Positions 14,278 to 21,596 of a DNA stretch of 26,246 nucleotides are shown piece after piece (the first letter of the stretch is position 1; every line of letters starts with the position of its first letter). The stretch covers positions 1 through 26,246 of the forward strand of contig DAOUBA010000101.1 in NCBI GenBank assembly GCA_034432855.1, written 5' to 3'. The notes beneath the pieces were generated by a model. That model had not been told where the DNA came from, searched no databases, and saw only the letters and a program-made list of their open reading frames with translations. Both the position numbers and the translations under genes were made by a program. The DNA comes from DAOUBA01 sp034432855 (GTDB lineage: Bacteria > Chloroflexota > Anaerolineae > B4-G1).

Positions 14278-14746
14278 GAAGCAACCCCTTCTGGTGAACT
14301 CGCCGGAGGAAGGCATCACGCAGGCGGCGGGCAACCGGAGCAAAGTCAAAATACTGCTTGCGTGTTTGCACCTCGAAGACGACGCGTCGGAGATGATCTC
14401 GCTCGTAGAGTAAGATACCTTCCTGTACCACCCGCCCTCGTACAACCAGGGGGGCCTCGTTAATCACTCGTACGTCTACCGGCCTCACACCCAGCGTATC
14501 CTCGATCTCGCCCGCAATGGTCAGTTCGAGCACAAGCCGCTCATAGGGCGGGAGCCTCTCTCCCAGTACCAGCGCAATATCCACATCGCTGAACGGCGTG
14601 GCTACACCTCGCACCAGCGAGCCGTAAACGTAGGCAGCGTCCACGGGATAGCGGGCCAGGATCGCAGGAACGTGCGCTTTCAACCGGGCCACGCTCCGGT
14701 CGCTTGCCTGTTTGCGCTGCGTTCGAACGTCGTCTTGGGTCTGCAT
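14270..14746 (-). CDS. mntA: MntA-like nucleotidyltransferase antitoxin
   Basis: A 158-residue minimal nucleotidyltransferase with the GSX10DXD signature (Gly42-Ser43 ... Asp54-x-Asp56, in 'YGSLVRGVATPFSDVDIALV'). Such proteins detoxify HepT by AMP transfer to its RX4HXY tyrosine. ATG 14746 is chosen. Its transcription start, predicted from the promoter at 14756-14784, would fall at or just before the ATG, so the message may be leaderless. An in-frame TTG at 14767 lies within the promoter. The gene is divergent from the cobalamin riboswitch operon. Confidence 0.88.
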   Translation of the reverse strand: MQTQDDVRTQRKQASDRSVARLKAHVPAILARYPVDAAYVYGSLVRGVATPFSDVDIALVLGERLPPYERLVLELTIAGEIEDTLGVRPVDVRVINEAPLVVRGRVVQEGILLYERDHLRRVVFEVQTRKQYFDFAPVARRLRDAFLRRVHQKGLLHG

Positions 14747-14755
14747 CGTGCTCTT

Positions 14756-14784
14756 AGTATACCTCAATCGCCCTGGAATGCCAA
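14756..14784 (-). promoter_or_regulatory. Promoter of mntA-hepT
   Basis: On the minus strand TTGGCA (14779-14784) and TATACT (14756-14761) are 17 bp apart. The -10 box ends nine bases before the ATG of mntA. The promoter is almost back-to-back with the riboswitch promoter, its -35 box lying seven bases from the other. Confidence 0.6.
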
Positions 14785-14791
14785 GTGCAAT

Positions 14792-14820
14792 TTGACAACC
14801 TGCCCCGCCAATGTTATACT
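14792..14820 (+). promoter_or_regulatory. Promoter of the first cobalamin riboswitch operon
   Basis: TTGACA (14792-14797) and TATACT (14815-14820) are separated by 17 bp, a near-consensus sigma70-type promoter, about 24 bp before the riboswitch P1 stem. Confidence 0.75.
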
Positions 14821-14843
14821 GTTACCACAACCGAATACGGCTG

Positions 14844-14972
14844 CGGCAGAGGTGCCCCAAAGCCCGGATGCGAGGGGCGCAATGGGGGAAGCCGGTCCAA
14901 GTCCGGCGCTGTCCCGCAACTGTAGGAACAACGGATAGGTCCGTGTTCGAGCCAGGATACCCGCCTTTGCCG
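14844..14972 (+). ncRNA. Cobalamin riboswitch 1 (cobT operon)
   Basis: Senses adenosylcobalamin or a related cobamide. The conserved core is present: GGTGCCCC, the B12-box region AAGCCGGTCCAAGTCCGGCG, CTGTCCCGCAACTGT and the closing GCCAGGATACCCGCC. P1 is formed by CGGCAGAGG (14844-14852) and CCTTTGCCG (14964-14972). A terminator lies about 60 bp downstream (15035-15073), so the switch probably ends transcription when the ligand is bound. Its sequence is nearly identical to the copy at 20332. Confidence 0.93.
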
Positions 14973-15010
14973 ACGCCCACGATAACCTCTTCGCGGAAAG
15001 GGGGTGGCGC

Positions 15011-15055
15011 ATGAAGGGTGCTCGTACATCATCGGCCCTTCCCCATCAGATGTGA
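15011..15055 (+). CDS. Possible 14-residue leader peptide overlapping the terminator
   Basis: The ATG is preceded by a purine-rich GGAAAGGGGGTGG tract and encodes MKGARTSSALPHQM. It ends in TGA inside the terminator loop region. The same frame exists in the second riboswitch leader (MKGAHTSSALPHQT). Ribosomes on this frame would cover the left arm of the terminator. Two of the three base differences between copies change the residue, so conservation of the peptide is not demonstrated. Confidence 0.3.
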   Translation: MKGARTSSALPHQM

Positions 15056-15073
15056 GGGGGAAGGGCTTTTTTT
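15035..15073 (+). terminator. Riboswitch terminator 1
   Basis: A perfect 10-bp stem, GCCCTTCCCC (15035-15044) with GGGGAAGGGC (15057-15066), followed by seven T residues. GAAGGG at 15013-15018 can pair with CCCTTC at 15036-15041 as an alternative antiterminator hairpin. Confidence 0.9.
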
Positions 15074-15106
15074 GTCGAGATCACTGATTGGGAGCATGAT
15101 GATGAA

Positions 15107-16168
15107 ATGGATGAGGCCCGCTTGAGTGGAATAGTATCCCAGATTCAACCCCTGGATGAACTGGCCATGGCGCAGGCCCGCACGCGCCAGGCTGGGCTGA
15201 CCAAGCCACCGGGCAGTCTGGGAAGGTTAGAGGCACTTTCGATCCAACTGGCCGGTATCTTGGGCAAGCCTTCTCCCACGATCCAACACAAGGTCATCGT
15301 CACTATGGCCGGCGATCACGGTGCGGTGGCCGAGGGGGTGAGCGCCTACCCTCAGGAGGTCACGGCGCAGATGGTCGCCAATTTTGTGCGCGGCGGCGCG
15401 GCGATCAATGTCCTGGCCCGCCACGTAGGAGCGCGTGTGGTAGTAGTGGATATGGGGGTTGCCACCGACGTCTCCCATCCGGCGGTGGTCGTGAAAAAGA
15501 TCGCGCCGGGGACCGGTAACATCGCCCGGGGACCCGCGATGAGCCGGGAGCAAGCGCTGTGCGCTCTCCTCGCCGGGATGGAGGTCGTCGAAAAGGAAAT
15601 CGAGCAGGGGCTTGATGTTCTCGGCGTCGGCGACATGGGCATCGGCAATACGACGCCTTCGGCGGCGATTGCGGCCATGATGACCGGACAGGCGCCTGCG
15701 GCGGTCGTGGGCCGCGGCACGGGTCTGGACGATGCGGGACTGGCACACAAGGTTGCCGTCGTAGAAAAGGCGCTGGCCGTGAACCGGCCCGATCCAAGTG
15801 ACGCGCTCGACGTGTTGGCCAAAGTCGGCGGCTACGAGATCGGCGGAATGGCCGGCGCAATGCTGGCAGCTGCAGCCCATCGCCGGCCGGTAGTGGTAGA
15901 CGGCTTTATCTCCACGGCAGCGGCGATGATCGCGGTGGGCCTGGCGCCTCAGTTGCGCCCGTACCTGATCGCCTCCCATCGCTCCCAAGAGCGCGGACAC
16001 GGGGTGATGTTAGAGTGGCTTGGATTGCAGCCGCTGCTCGACCTCGATCTACGGCTTGGAGAAGGCACCGGCGCCGCGCTGGGCATCTTTTTGGTCGAAG
16101 CGGCCTGTAAGATTCTGTGCGAGATGGCAACGTTCGAGGAGGCCGGGGTCTCGAGAGCAAATCGGTAA
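15107..16168 (+). CDS. cobT: Nicotinate-nucleotide:dimethylbenzimidazole phosphoribosyltransferase
   Basis: CobT activates the cobamide lower-ligand base by making alpha-ribazole phosphate from NaMN. The 353-residue protein has the family motifs 'LTKPPGSLGRLE', 'TMAGDHGAVAEGVSAYPQEVT', 'GVGDMGIGNTTPSAAI' and 'VGRGTGLDDAGL'. It also has 'DGFISTAAA', and the catalytic Glu lies near the C-terminus in 'LRLGEGTGAA'. ATG 15107 is the first frame-consistent start after the terminator. Three other ATGs just upstream are out of frame. It is the first gene of the riboswitch-controlled operon, and cobS begins on its last base. Confidence 0.96.
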   Translation: MDEARLSGIVSQIQPLDELAMAQARTRQAGLTKPPGSLGRLEALSIQLAGILGKPSPTIQHKVIVTMAGDHGAVAEGVSAYPQEVTAQMVANFVRGGAAINVLARHVGARVVVVDMGVATDVSHPAVVVKKIAPGTGNIARGPAMSREQALCALLAGMEVVEKEIEQGLDVLGVGDMGIGNTTPSAAIAAMMTGQAPAAVVGRGTGLDDAGLAHKVAVVEKALAVNRPDPSDALDVLAKVGGYEIGGMAGAMLAAAAHRRPVVVDGFISTAAAMIAVGLAPQLRPYLIASHRSQERGHGVMLEWLGLQPLLDLDLRLGEGTGAALGIFLVEAACKILCEMATFEEAGVSRANR

Positions 16169-16929
16169 TGGCTGAGAATCGCGAAAAGCAGATAAGCAAT
16201 ATCTGGGTTGCCCCGTTGGCAGCCCTGCAATTTCTGACCATCGTGCCACCGATCATCCGTCGGCGGTTCACGGCGCAGGAGATGGGATGGTCGGTCGGCT
16301 TTTTTCCCCTGGTTGGCCTGTTGCTGGGCCTCGTGCTGGCCGGGTTGCACTGGAGTTCAGGGTATCTCCTTACACCAGGCGTCTCGGCCGTGCTCGTGCT
16401 GGCAACCTGGGTTCTGCTGACCGGCGCATTGCACCTCGATGGCTTTCTGGACGCCTGTGATGGCCTGTTAGGGGGACATACGCCCGAAAGACGCCTGGAG
16501 ATTATGCACGACGAGCGCGTGGGGGCCTTTGGTGTCATTGGAGGCACGCTCTTGTTGTTGCTCAAGTACTCTGCACTGGTGACACTTGGGCCGGTTGCCA
16601 GGCTCATCCTGGTGCCTGCATTGGGGCGCTGGGGAATGGTGTTGGCAGTTGTCGGTTTCTCTTATGCTCGTACTGCTGGGACCGGGCGCGTGTTCAAGGA
16701 TTATGCCGGTTGGCACCAGATGGCGCTTGCTACGGCGATCGTCCTGCCGGTAGCCTGGATCGTTGCCGGAGGAATGGGATTGGTCGGCATGGCGCTGACC
16801 GGTGTCGTCGTCTTTGCCCTGGCCCGCTTCGCCCTGGCTCGTCTTCCCGGTCTGACGGGTGATGTGTATGGTGCGATCTGTGAACTCGTGGAAGCCATCG
16901 TGCTGCTTCTATGCGTGATATGGCCATAG
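16168..16929 (+). CDS. cobS: Adenosylcobinamide-GDP ribazoletransferase
   Basis: CobS joins GDP-cobinamide to alpha-ribazole (phosphate) in the membrane, completing the nucleotide loop. The 253-residue protein has about six transmembrane segments and the family motif 'LTGALHLDGFLDACDGLLGG' (about residues 80-100), followed by 'RRLEIMHDERVGAFGV' with metal-binding acidic residues. The start is ATG 16168, overlapping the cobT stop (TAATG). A longer frame from 16117 overlaps cobT and is rejected. Translation is probably coupled to cobT. Confidence 0.95.
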   Translation: MAENREKQISNIWVAPLAALQFLTIVPPIIRRRFTAQEMGWSVGFFPLVGLLLGLVLAGLHWSSGYLLTPGVSAVLVLATWVLLTGALHLDGFLDACDGLLGGHTPERRLEIMHDERVGAFGVIGGTLLLLLKYSALVTLGPVARLILVPALGRWGMVLAVVGFSYARTAGTGRVFKDYAGWHQMALATAIVLPVAWIVAGGMGLVGMALTGVVVFALARFALARLPGLTGDVYGAICELVEAIVLLLCVIWP

Positions 16930-17030
16930 CGCAGCCTCCGGCCGCAACCTGATCTCTGCGTTCCAAAAAATCTTCGGTTGTGATCGTCTTTCGCGGGCGA
17001 TACGCTATAGTGCAACGGAGGTGCATTACC

Positions 17031-18002
17031 GTGCACTTACCGGTGAGTATCAGACGTGCGTTTGTGATGGGCCTGGCTTTGTCGGCGGACCTGTCGTGGG
17101 GAGAGCTGCCCAATCGCTTCCATCCGGTCTCGTGGATGGGGACGGTCATCGCCGCGGCCCAACGGCACGCGCCGCGCCAGGGGCCCTGGGCACAGATGGC
17201 CTATGGAGCCGGATTGGCAATCGGCGGCGCTGCGGCCACTGCAGCGATAGGGGGCGTGGTAGAGTGGCTGCTGGGCCGTCTCCCACCGGCGTGGAGTATA
17301 CCGCTTCAGGCCGTTTTACTCAAGATGACTTTTTCGCTGCGCGGCCTTGCTTCGGCAGCGGACGAGGTGCGGCACGCTCTGGAAGAGAACGACCTGGACG
17401 AAGCGCGAAGATTGTTGGGTTGGCACCTGGTCAGTCGAGAGACGGCTGGTCTGGACACCTCACAGGTCGCCGCTGCGGCGATAGAATCGATTGCGGAAAA
17501 TACGTCGGATGGCGTGATCGCGCCCCTCGCGTATTACGCCGTTGGGGGACTGCCGGCGGCCCTGGCCTATCGCTTCGTCAATACCGCCGATGCCATGCTG
17601 GGATATCGTGACCCGATGCACGAGTGGTTGGGTAAGGCAGCAGCCCGGCTGGATGATCTCATCAACCTCATTCCGGCGCGGCTGACTGCTTTGCTGCTCA
17701 TGGGAGCGGCGGCGATTATGAGGGAGAATGTCGCCGGCGCCTGGCGAATCTGGCGGCGGGATCGTGCCCTGACGGCCAGCCCCAACGCGGGCCACCCGAT
17801 GAGCGCGATGGCCGGCGCGCTGGGTGTCGAGTTGGAGAAAGCAGGGTGCTATCGGCTGGGACGTGGGCAACGGAAGCCACTCGCCGGCGACATTGATCGG
17901 GCCGTCCGGCTAATGCGCGCAGGCGTGGTGCTGGGAAGCGGATTGTTGCTGGCCGGCCTGCTGTTGGCCCAACATCGGAGCAAGAATGATGCAAGATTTT
18001 GA
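17031..18002 (+). CDS. cbiB: Adenosylcobinamide-phosphate synthase
   Basis: CbiB attaches aminopropanol (or its phosphate) to adenosylcobyric acid. The 323-residue membrane protein has motifs 'ADLSWGELPNRFHPVSWMG', 'LVSRETAGLDTSQVAAAAIESIAENTSDGVIAPL', 'NTADAMLGYRD' and 'SPNAGHPMSAMAGALGV'. The GTG at 17031 follows a CGGAGG site seven to eight bases upstream; the longer frame from 16980 has no such site. A 101-bp gap separates it from cobS, with a weak TTGTGA-N17-TACGCT sequence as a possible internal promoter. It overlaps the next gene by 17 bp. Confidence 0.95.
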   Translation: MHLPVSIRRAFVMGLALSADLSWGELPNRFHPVSWMGTVIAAAQRHAPRQGPWAQMAYGAGLAIGGAAATAAIGGVVEWLLGRLPPAWSIPLQAVLLKMTFSLRGLASAADEVRHALEENDLDEARRLLGWHLVSRETAGLDTSQVAAAAIESIAENTSDGVIAPLAYYAVGGLPAALAYRFVNTADAMLGYRDPMHEWLGKAAARLDDLINLIPARLTALLLMGAAAIMRENVAGAWRIWRRDRALTASPNAGHPMSAMAGALGVELEKAGCYRLGRGQRKPLAGDIDRAVRLMRAGVVLGSGLLLAGLLLAQHRSKNDARF

Positions 18003-19092
18003 TCCTTTTCGATTCCCCTCTCCGCGCCCCGAATTGATGGCGGTGGATATTCCTCGGCACGGCGCGTTGGACTATGGAGAATTGGAGGGCCTGGGGTTAT
18101 CCCCAGATGAAGTGCTGGACTTTAGCGTCAACGTCAACCCCTATGGCCCGTCGCCGCAGGTATGGGATGCCATCAGACAAGTGTCTCTGGACCGATACCC
18201 AGACCGACAGGCGCTGGCTCTGCGGCGTGCCCTGGCTGAGCGTCTGGGGCGCGCACCGTCGCAGATCGCAGTGGGCAACGGGGCGACCGAACTGATCTGG
18301 GCGATTGCGCTGGCGTTCGTGCGCAGCGGTGACCGGATATTCATCGTCGGGCCGACCTTTGGTGAATATCACCGTGCCACATCTCTGATGGGCGGAGAGG
18401 CAATCGAATGGACAGCACGTCCCGAGGATGGCTTTGCGGTCCCGAATGCGATCACGCACATCCTGCGCCAGATGCAGCCGCGCCTGATCTTTGTCTGTAA
18501 CCCGAACAACCCTACAGGCATCCTGCTTTCCCCCGACGCGATCTCCGAATGGGCTCGCGCGCTCCCCCAGGCGCTCCTGGTCGTGGACGAGGCGTACATC
18601 GCATTCGCCTGTAGTGCCCATTCTGCTGTCACACTATCGGAGGAGAACGTGCTGGTCCTGCGTTCGATGACCAAGGACTATGCACTGGCCGGGCTCCGTT
18701 TGGGGTATGCCGTCGGGAGCCAGGGCGTCATCGAGGCACTTGGCCGCGCTCTTCCGCCGTGGAATGTCAACGTATTGGCGCAGGCGGCCGGCCTGGCCGC
18801 TCTGGGAGACGAAGAATATATCCGTCGTTCGTTGGTCCGACTGGCTCAAGACAAAGAAGCCATGATGCAGGGCTTGCGCGACTTGGGATGGAATCCCCTG
18901 CCTTCAGCTACGCAGTTCTTTCTGGTCGAAGTTGGGAACGGCACAATCTGGCGACAGGTATTGCTACGACGCAAGATATTGGTGAGGGACTGCGCCTCTT
19001 TTGGCTTGCCGGCATATGTGCGCATATCCACCCGGCAGCCCTCGGAGAATGCCCGGTTGCTCGCGGCGTTGCGTGAGGTGCTCTCTTGCTGA
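17986..19092 (+). CDS. cobD: Threonine-phosphate decarboxylase-like PLP enzyme
   Basis: A fold-type I PLP enzyme of 368 residues, predicted to make aminopropanol phosphate from threonine phosphate for CbiB. It shows 'DFSVNVNPYGPSP', 'NGATELIWAIALAF', 'CNPNNPTGILL', 'VVDEAYIAF', and the PLP lysine in 'SMTKDYALAGLRLGY' (Lys230). These motifs are shared with histidinol-phosphate aminotransferase (HisC). The location inside the cobalamin operon, between cbiB and cobC-cobU, argues for CobD rather than HisC, but sequence alone leaves some doubt. It starts at ATG 17986 after GGAG and its end overlaps the next gene. Confidence 0.88.
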   Translation: MMQDFDPFRFPSPRPELMAVDIPRHGALDYGELEGLGLSPDEVLDFSVNVNPYGPSPQVWDAIRQVSLDRYPDRQALALRRALAERLGRAPSQIAVGNGATELIWAIALAFVRSGDRIFIVGPTFGEYHRATSLMGGEAIEWTARPEDGFAVPNAITHILRQMQPRLIFVCNPNNPTGILLSPDAISEWARALPQALLVVDEAYIAFACSAHSAVTLSEENVLVLRSMTKDYALAGLRLGYAVGSQGVIEALGRALPPWNVNVLAQAAGLAALGDEEYIRRSLVRLAQDKEAMMQGLRDLGWNPLPSATQFFLVEVGNGTIWRQVLLRRKILVRDCASFGLPAYVRISTRQPSENARLLAALREVLSC

Positions 19093-20270
19093 AACTGCTG
19101 CTCGTGCGCCACGCAGAAACAGAACACAATGCCCAGGGGCGCTGCCAGGGGCAAAGCGATCCACCCCTTAGTGCCGAAGGACGGCGTCAGGCGGGCCAAC
19201 TGGCAGCCCGCCTTGCCCGAGGCGAGATTCACGCCGTCTATACCAGTGACTTGCGTCGGGCCTTAGAGACGGCGACCGCGATTGCCGCGGTTCACGGCCT
19301 TCCGGTGCACGCGGACACTCGCTTGCGCGAAATGGCATTCGGCGAATGGGAAGGGTTGATCTGGGCCGAGATCGGCGAGCGCTACCCCCAGGCATGGGCT
19401 GCATGGCAGGCCGATCCGCTCACTGTATCGCCTCCGGGCGGAGAAACTCTGGCACGGGTCGCTGCCCGTGTACAGTCCGCATTCGACGCTATCGTCGAGC
19501 ATCACACCGACCAATGTGTGGCATTGGTTTCCCACGGTGGACCGCTACAGGTATTACTTTGCCAGACGTTGGGGTTGGCGCTGCAGATGTACTGGCGATT
19601 TCAGGTGGACCCTGCTTCCATCTCGGAACTGGGTATATGTGAAGGGGAGGCCTTTGTGATGCGGCTTAACGATACGGCCCATCTGGTGCAGCCATCCAGC
19701 GGCCCGTCTCACGCGGAATTGGTCCTTGTGCTTGGCGGCGCACGTAGCGGCAAGAGCGGCTTTGCGCAAAAGTTGGCATACGATCTGGGCGGCGATCGCG
19801 TGCTCTTCGTCGCCACGGCTGAGGCGTGCGACGAGGAAATGCAACGGCGTATCGAGAGACACCGACGCGATCGCCCGACCCGGTGGCGCACTCTGGAAAT
19901 GCGGCGGGACGTGGGCGCGGCAATACGCGCTCATCTCGGCGAGAGCCGCGTGGTCCTTTTGGATTGTCTCTCGTTGCTCGTCTCCAATCTGCTCCTGGAA
20001 GCACAGGATATTTTTTCAGACGAGGTGGAGGCGCAGGTCGTGGCAGAGCTCGAGAGTCTCGTCTCCTGTGTCAGTGAAACAGACGTGCATCTGATCGTGG
20101 TGTCCAACGAGGTGGGATGTAGCCTCGTGCCCGATCATCCTCTGGGCCGTGCCTACCGTGACCTGCTCGGTCGCGCCAATCAGATATTGGCCCACAGCGC
20201 GGATCGAGTCTACGCACTGATGGCCGGCATCCCGGTTCAGATCAAGGGCAGGGATACGACGCCCCTATGA
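19086..20270 (+). CDS. cobC-cobU: Fused alpha-ribazole phosphatase - adenosylcobinamide kinase/guanylyltransferase
   Basis: A 394-residue fusion of two nucleotide-loop enzymes. Residues about 1-190 form a histidine-phosphatase domain: LLLVRHAETEHN with catalytic His9, 'YTSDLRRALETATAI', 'MAFGEWEG' and 'SHGGPLQVLL' with the second His150. It would remove phosphate from alpha-ribazole phosphate. From about residue 210 a CobU domain follows: P-loop GGARSGKS (217-224), 'ERHRRDRPTRW' with the guanylylated His region, 'LDCLSLLVSNLLL' and 'VVSNEVGCSLVPDHPLGRAYRDLLGRANQ'. It starts with TTG at 19086, overlapping the upstream stop by seven bases. CobU activates cobinamide with GTP. Confidence 0.92.
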   Translation: MLKLLLVRHAETEHNAQGRCQGQSDPPLSAEGRRQAGQLAARLARGEIHAVYTSDLRRALETATAIAAVHGLPVHADTRLREMAFGEWEGLIWAEIGERYPQAWAAWQADPLTVSPPGGETLARVAARVQSAFDAIVEHHTDQCVALVSHGGPLQVLLCQTLGLALQMYWRFQVDPASISELGICEGEAFVMRLNDTAHLVQPSSGPSHAELVLVLGGARSGKSGFAQKLAYDLGGDRVLFVATAEACDEEMQRRIERHRRDRPTRWRTLEMRRDVGAAIRAHLGESRVVLLDCLSLLVSNLLLEAQDIFSDEVEAQVVAELESLVSCVSETDVHLIVVSNEVGCSLVPDHPLGRAYRDLLGRANQILAHSADRVYALMAGIPVQIKGRDTTPL

Positions 20271-20281
20271 GCACGGCTGGT

Positions 20282-20309
20282 TTGACAGTCTCGGCCTTTG
20301 TGTTATACT
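20282..20309 (+). promoter_or_regulatory. Promoter of the second riboswitch operon
   Basis: TTGACA (20282-20287) and TATACT (20304-20309) with a 16-bp spacer, 23 bp before the riboswitch P1 stem. Both boxes match those of the first riboswitch promoter, although the spacer differs. Confidence 0.72.
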
Positions 20310-20331
20310 ACATCACAACTGAATACGGCTA

Positions 20332-20460
20332 CGGTAAAGGTGCCCCAAAGCCCGGATGCGAGGGGCGCAAGGGGGGAAGCCGGTCCAAGTCCGGCGCTGT
20401 CCCGCAACTGTAGGAACAACGGATAGGTCCGTGTTCGAGCCAGGATACCCGCCTTTGCCG
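20332..20460 (+). ncRNA. Cobalamin riboswitch 2 (btuFCD operon)
   Basis: Same architecture as the copy at 14844, with identical core and closing segment. P1 is CGGTAAAGG (20332-20340) with CCTTTGCCG (20452-20460). About a dozen substitutions and no gaps over roughly 235 bases separate the two leaders, so they are a recent duplicate. It should control corrinoid uptake and the two downstream PP-loop genes. Confidence 0.92.
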
Positions 20461-20498
20461 ATGCCCACAATAACCTCTTCGCGGAAAGGGGGTGGCGT

Positions 20499-20543
20499 AT
20501 GAAGGGTGCTCATACATCATCAGCCCTTCCCCATCAGACGTGA
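20499..20543 (+). CDS. Possible 14-residue leader peptide (second copy)
   Basis: The frame encodes MKGAHTSSALPHQT with a purine-rich tract upstream and its TGA in the terminator loop. It matches the frame at 15011-15055. It may be a by-product of the duplication rather than a translated peptide. Confidence 0.28.
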   Translation: MKGAHTSSALPHQT

Positions 20544-20558
20544 GGGGGAAGGGTTTTT
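20523..20558 (+). terminator. Riboswitch terminator 2
   Basis: GCCCTTCCCC (20523-20532) pairs with GGGGAAGGG (20545-20553), one G-U pair closing the stem, followed by five T residues. The alternative pairing GAAGGG (20501-20506) with CCCTTC is retained. Confidence 0.88.
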
Positions 20559-20603
20559 CGTTTCCTCACGTCGAATCAAACTTTAGCGGAAAGGAAGATC
20601 AAG

Positions 20604-21596
20604 ATGAAGACTCTTCGCTTGTTGTTTGCGGCGCTTTCGCTCGTTTTGATCGTTGGGCTCACAGCTTGCGGAGCGACCACGCCGGCTCCCACTGCGACTC
20701 CACCGGCCCCGACGGCAACACCGGCCCCGACGGCGACTCCGACACCGCTCCCGCCTACTGCGACGCCATCACTCTATCCGATGACCGTGACCGATATGGC
20801 CGGACGGGAAGTGACCGTTGCCGCCGAGCTACAGCGCATGGTGTCCCTTTCTCCCTCCAATACCGAGATTCTCTATGCGCTGGGCCTGGGAGATCGCATC
20901 GTAGGGGTCACCGAGTACTGCAACTATCCACCCGAGGCTGCCCAGAAGCCCAAAGTCGGCGGCTTTTCTGATGTCAACACCGAAAAAGTGGTCGAAGCGC
21001 AGCCGGACCTGATCCTGGTGGCCAGCATTCACATTCCCGAAGTGTTGCCGGCACTGGAGGAACTGGGGTTCACGGTACTGGTTCTGGATGCCCATGACTT
21101 TCCCGGCGTCCTGGACGGGATCCGTCTGGTAGGCAAGGTCACCGCTCAAGAGGAAGTGGCAGAAGCACTGACCGCTCAGATGCAACAACGCGCCGACGCG
21201 GTGGCCCAGGCCGTGGCCGGGCGGGAGCGGCCCCGCGTCTATTGGGAGTTGGACAACACGCTCTGGACCGTCGGACCGGGGTCCTTCATCCAGGACCTGA
21301 TCGAGCGCGCGGGCGGGCAGAACATTGCTGCTGACGCCGAACAGGCCTGGGTGCAGTTGAACGCCGAGGCCGTTATCGCCGCCGACCCGGAGGTCATCTT
21401 TCTGGCCGACCATCCCTACGGTGAATCGGCCGAGTCGGTGGCCGCCCGCGCGGGCTGGGACAAGATTTCCGCGGTGGTCAACGGACGCATAATAGAACTG
21501 ACGGCAGAGCAGGGCGACATCGTCAGCCGCCCAGGTCCACGAGTCATAGATGCACTCGAGATGATTGCTCATGCACTCCACCCCGATGCTTTCTGA
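20604..21596 (+). CDS. btuF: Vitamin B12 ABC transporter substrate-binding lipoprotein
   Basis: A 330-residue exported lipoprotein: basic N-terminus, hydrophobic core and lipobox LTAC (Cys22), followed by a Pro/Ala/Thr linker to about residue 55. It then has the BtuF-type periplasmic binding fold: 'TVTDMAGREVTVAAELQRMVSLSPSNTEILYALG', 'VGVTEYCNYP', 'VGGFSDVNTEKVVEAQPDLIL' and 'ADPEVIFLADHPYG'. It captures corrinoids outside the membrane and delivers them to BtuC. ATG 20604 follows GGAAAGGAAG. Iron-siderophore binding is a family alternative, but the riboswitch makes corrinoid the likely ligand. Confidence 0.93.
   Translation: MKTLRLLFAALSLVLIVGLTACGATTPAPTATPPAPTATPAPTATPTPLPPTATPSLYPMTVTDMAGREVTVAAELQRMVSLSPSNTEILYALGLGDRIVGVTEYCNYPPEAAQKPKVGGFSDVNTEKVVEAQPDLILVASIHIPEVLPALEELGFTVLVLDAHDFPGVLDGIRLVGKVTAQEEVAEALTAQMQQRADAVAQAVAGRERPRVYWELDNTLWTVGPGSFIQDLIERAGGQNIAADAEQAWVQLNAEAVIAADPEVIFLADHPYGESAESVAARAGWDKISAVVNGRIIELTAEQGDIVSRPGPRVIDALEMIAHALHPDAF

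Noticed and set aside
15096..15125. Upstream ATGATGATG triplets as start of cobT
   Set aside because: They are out of frame with cobT and lead to a stop within ten codons.
17986..19092. Histidinol-phosphate aminotransferase (hisC)
   Set aside because: The motifs are shared, but the gene lies between cbiB and cobC-cobU with overlapping ends, so a threonine-phosphate decarboxylase is the better call.
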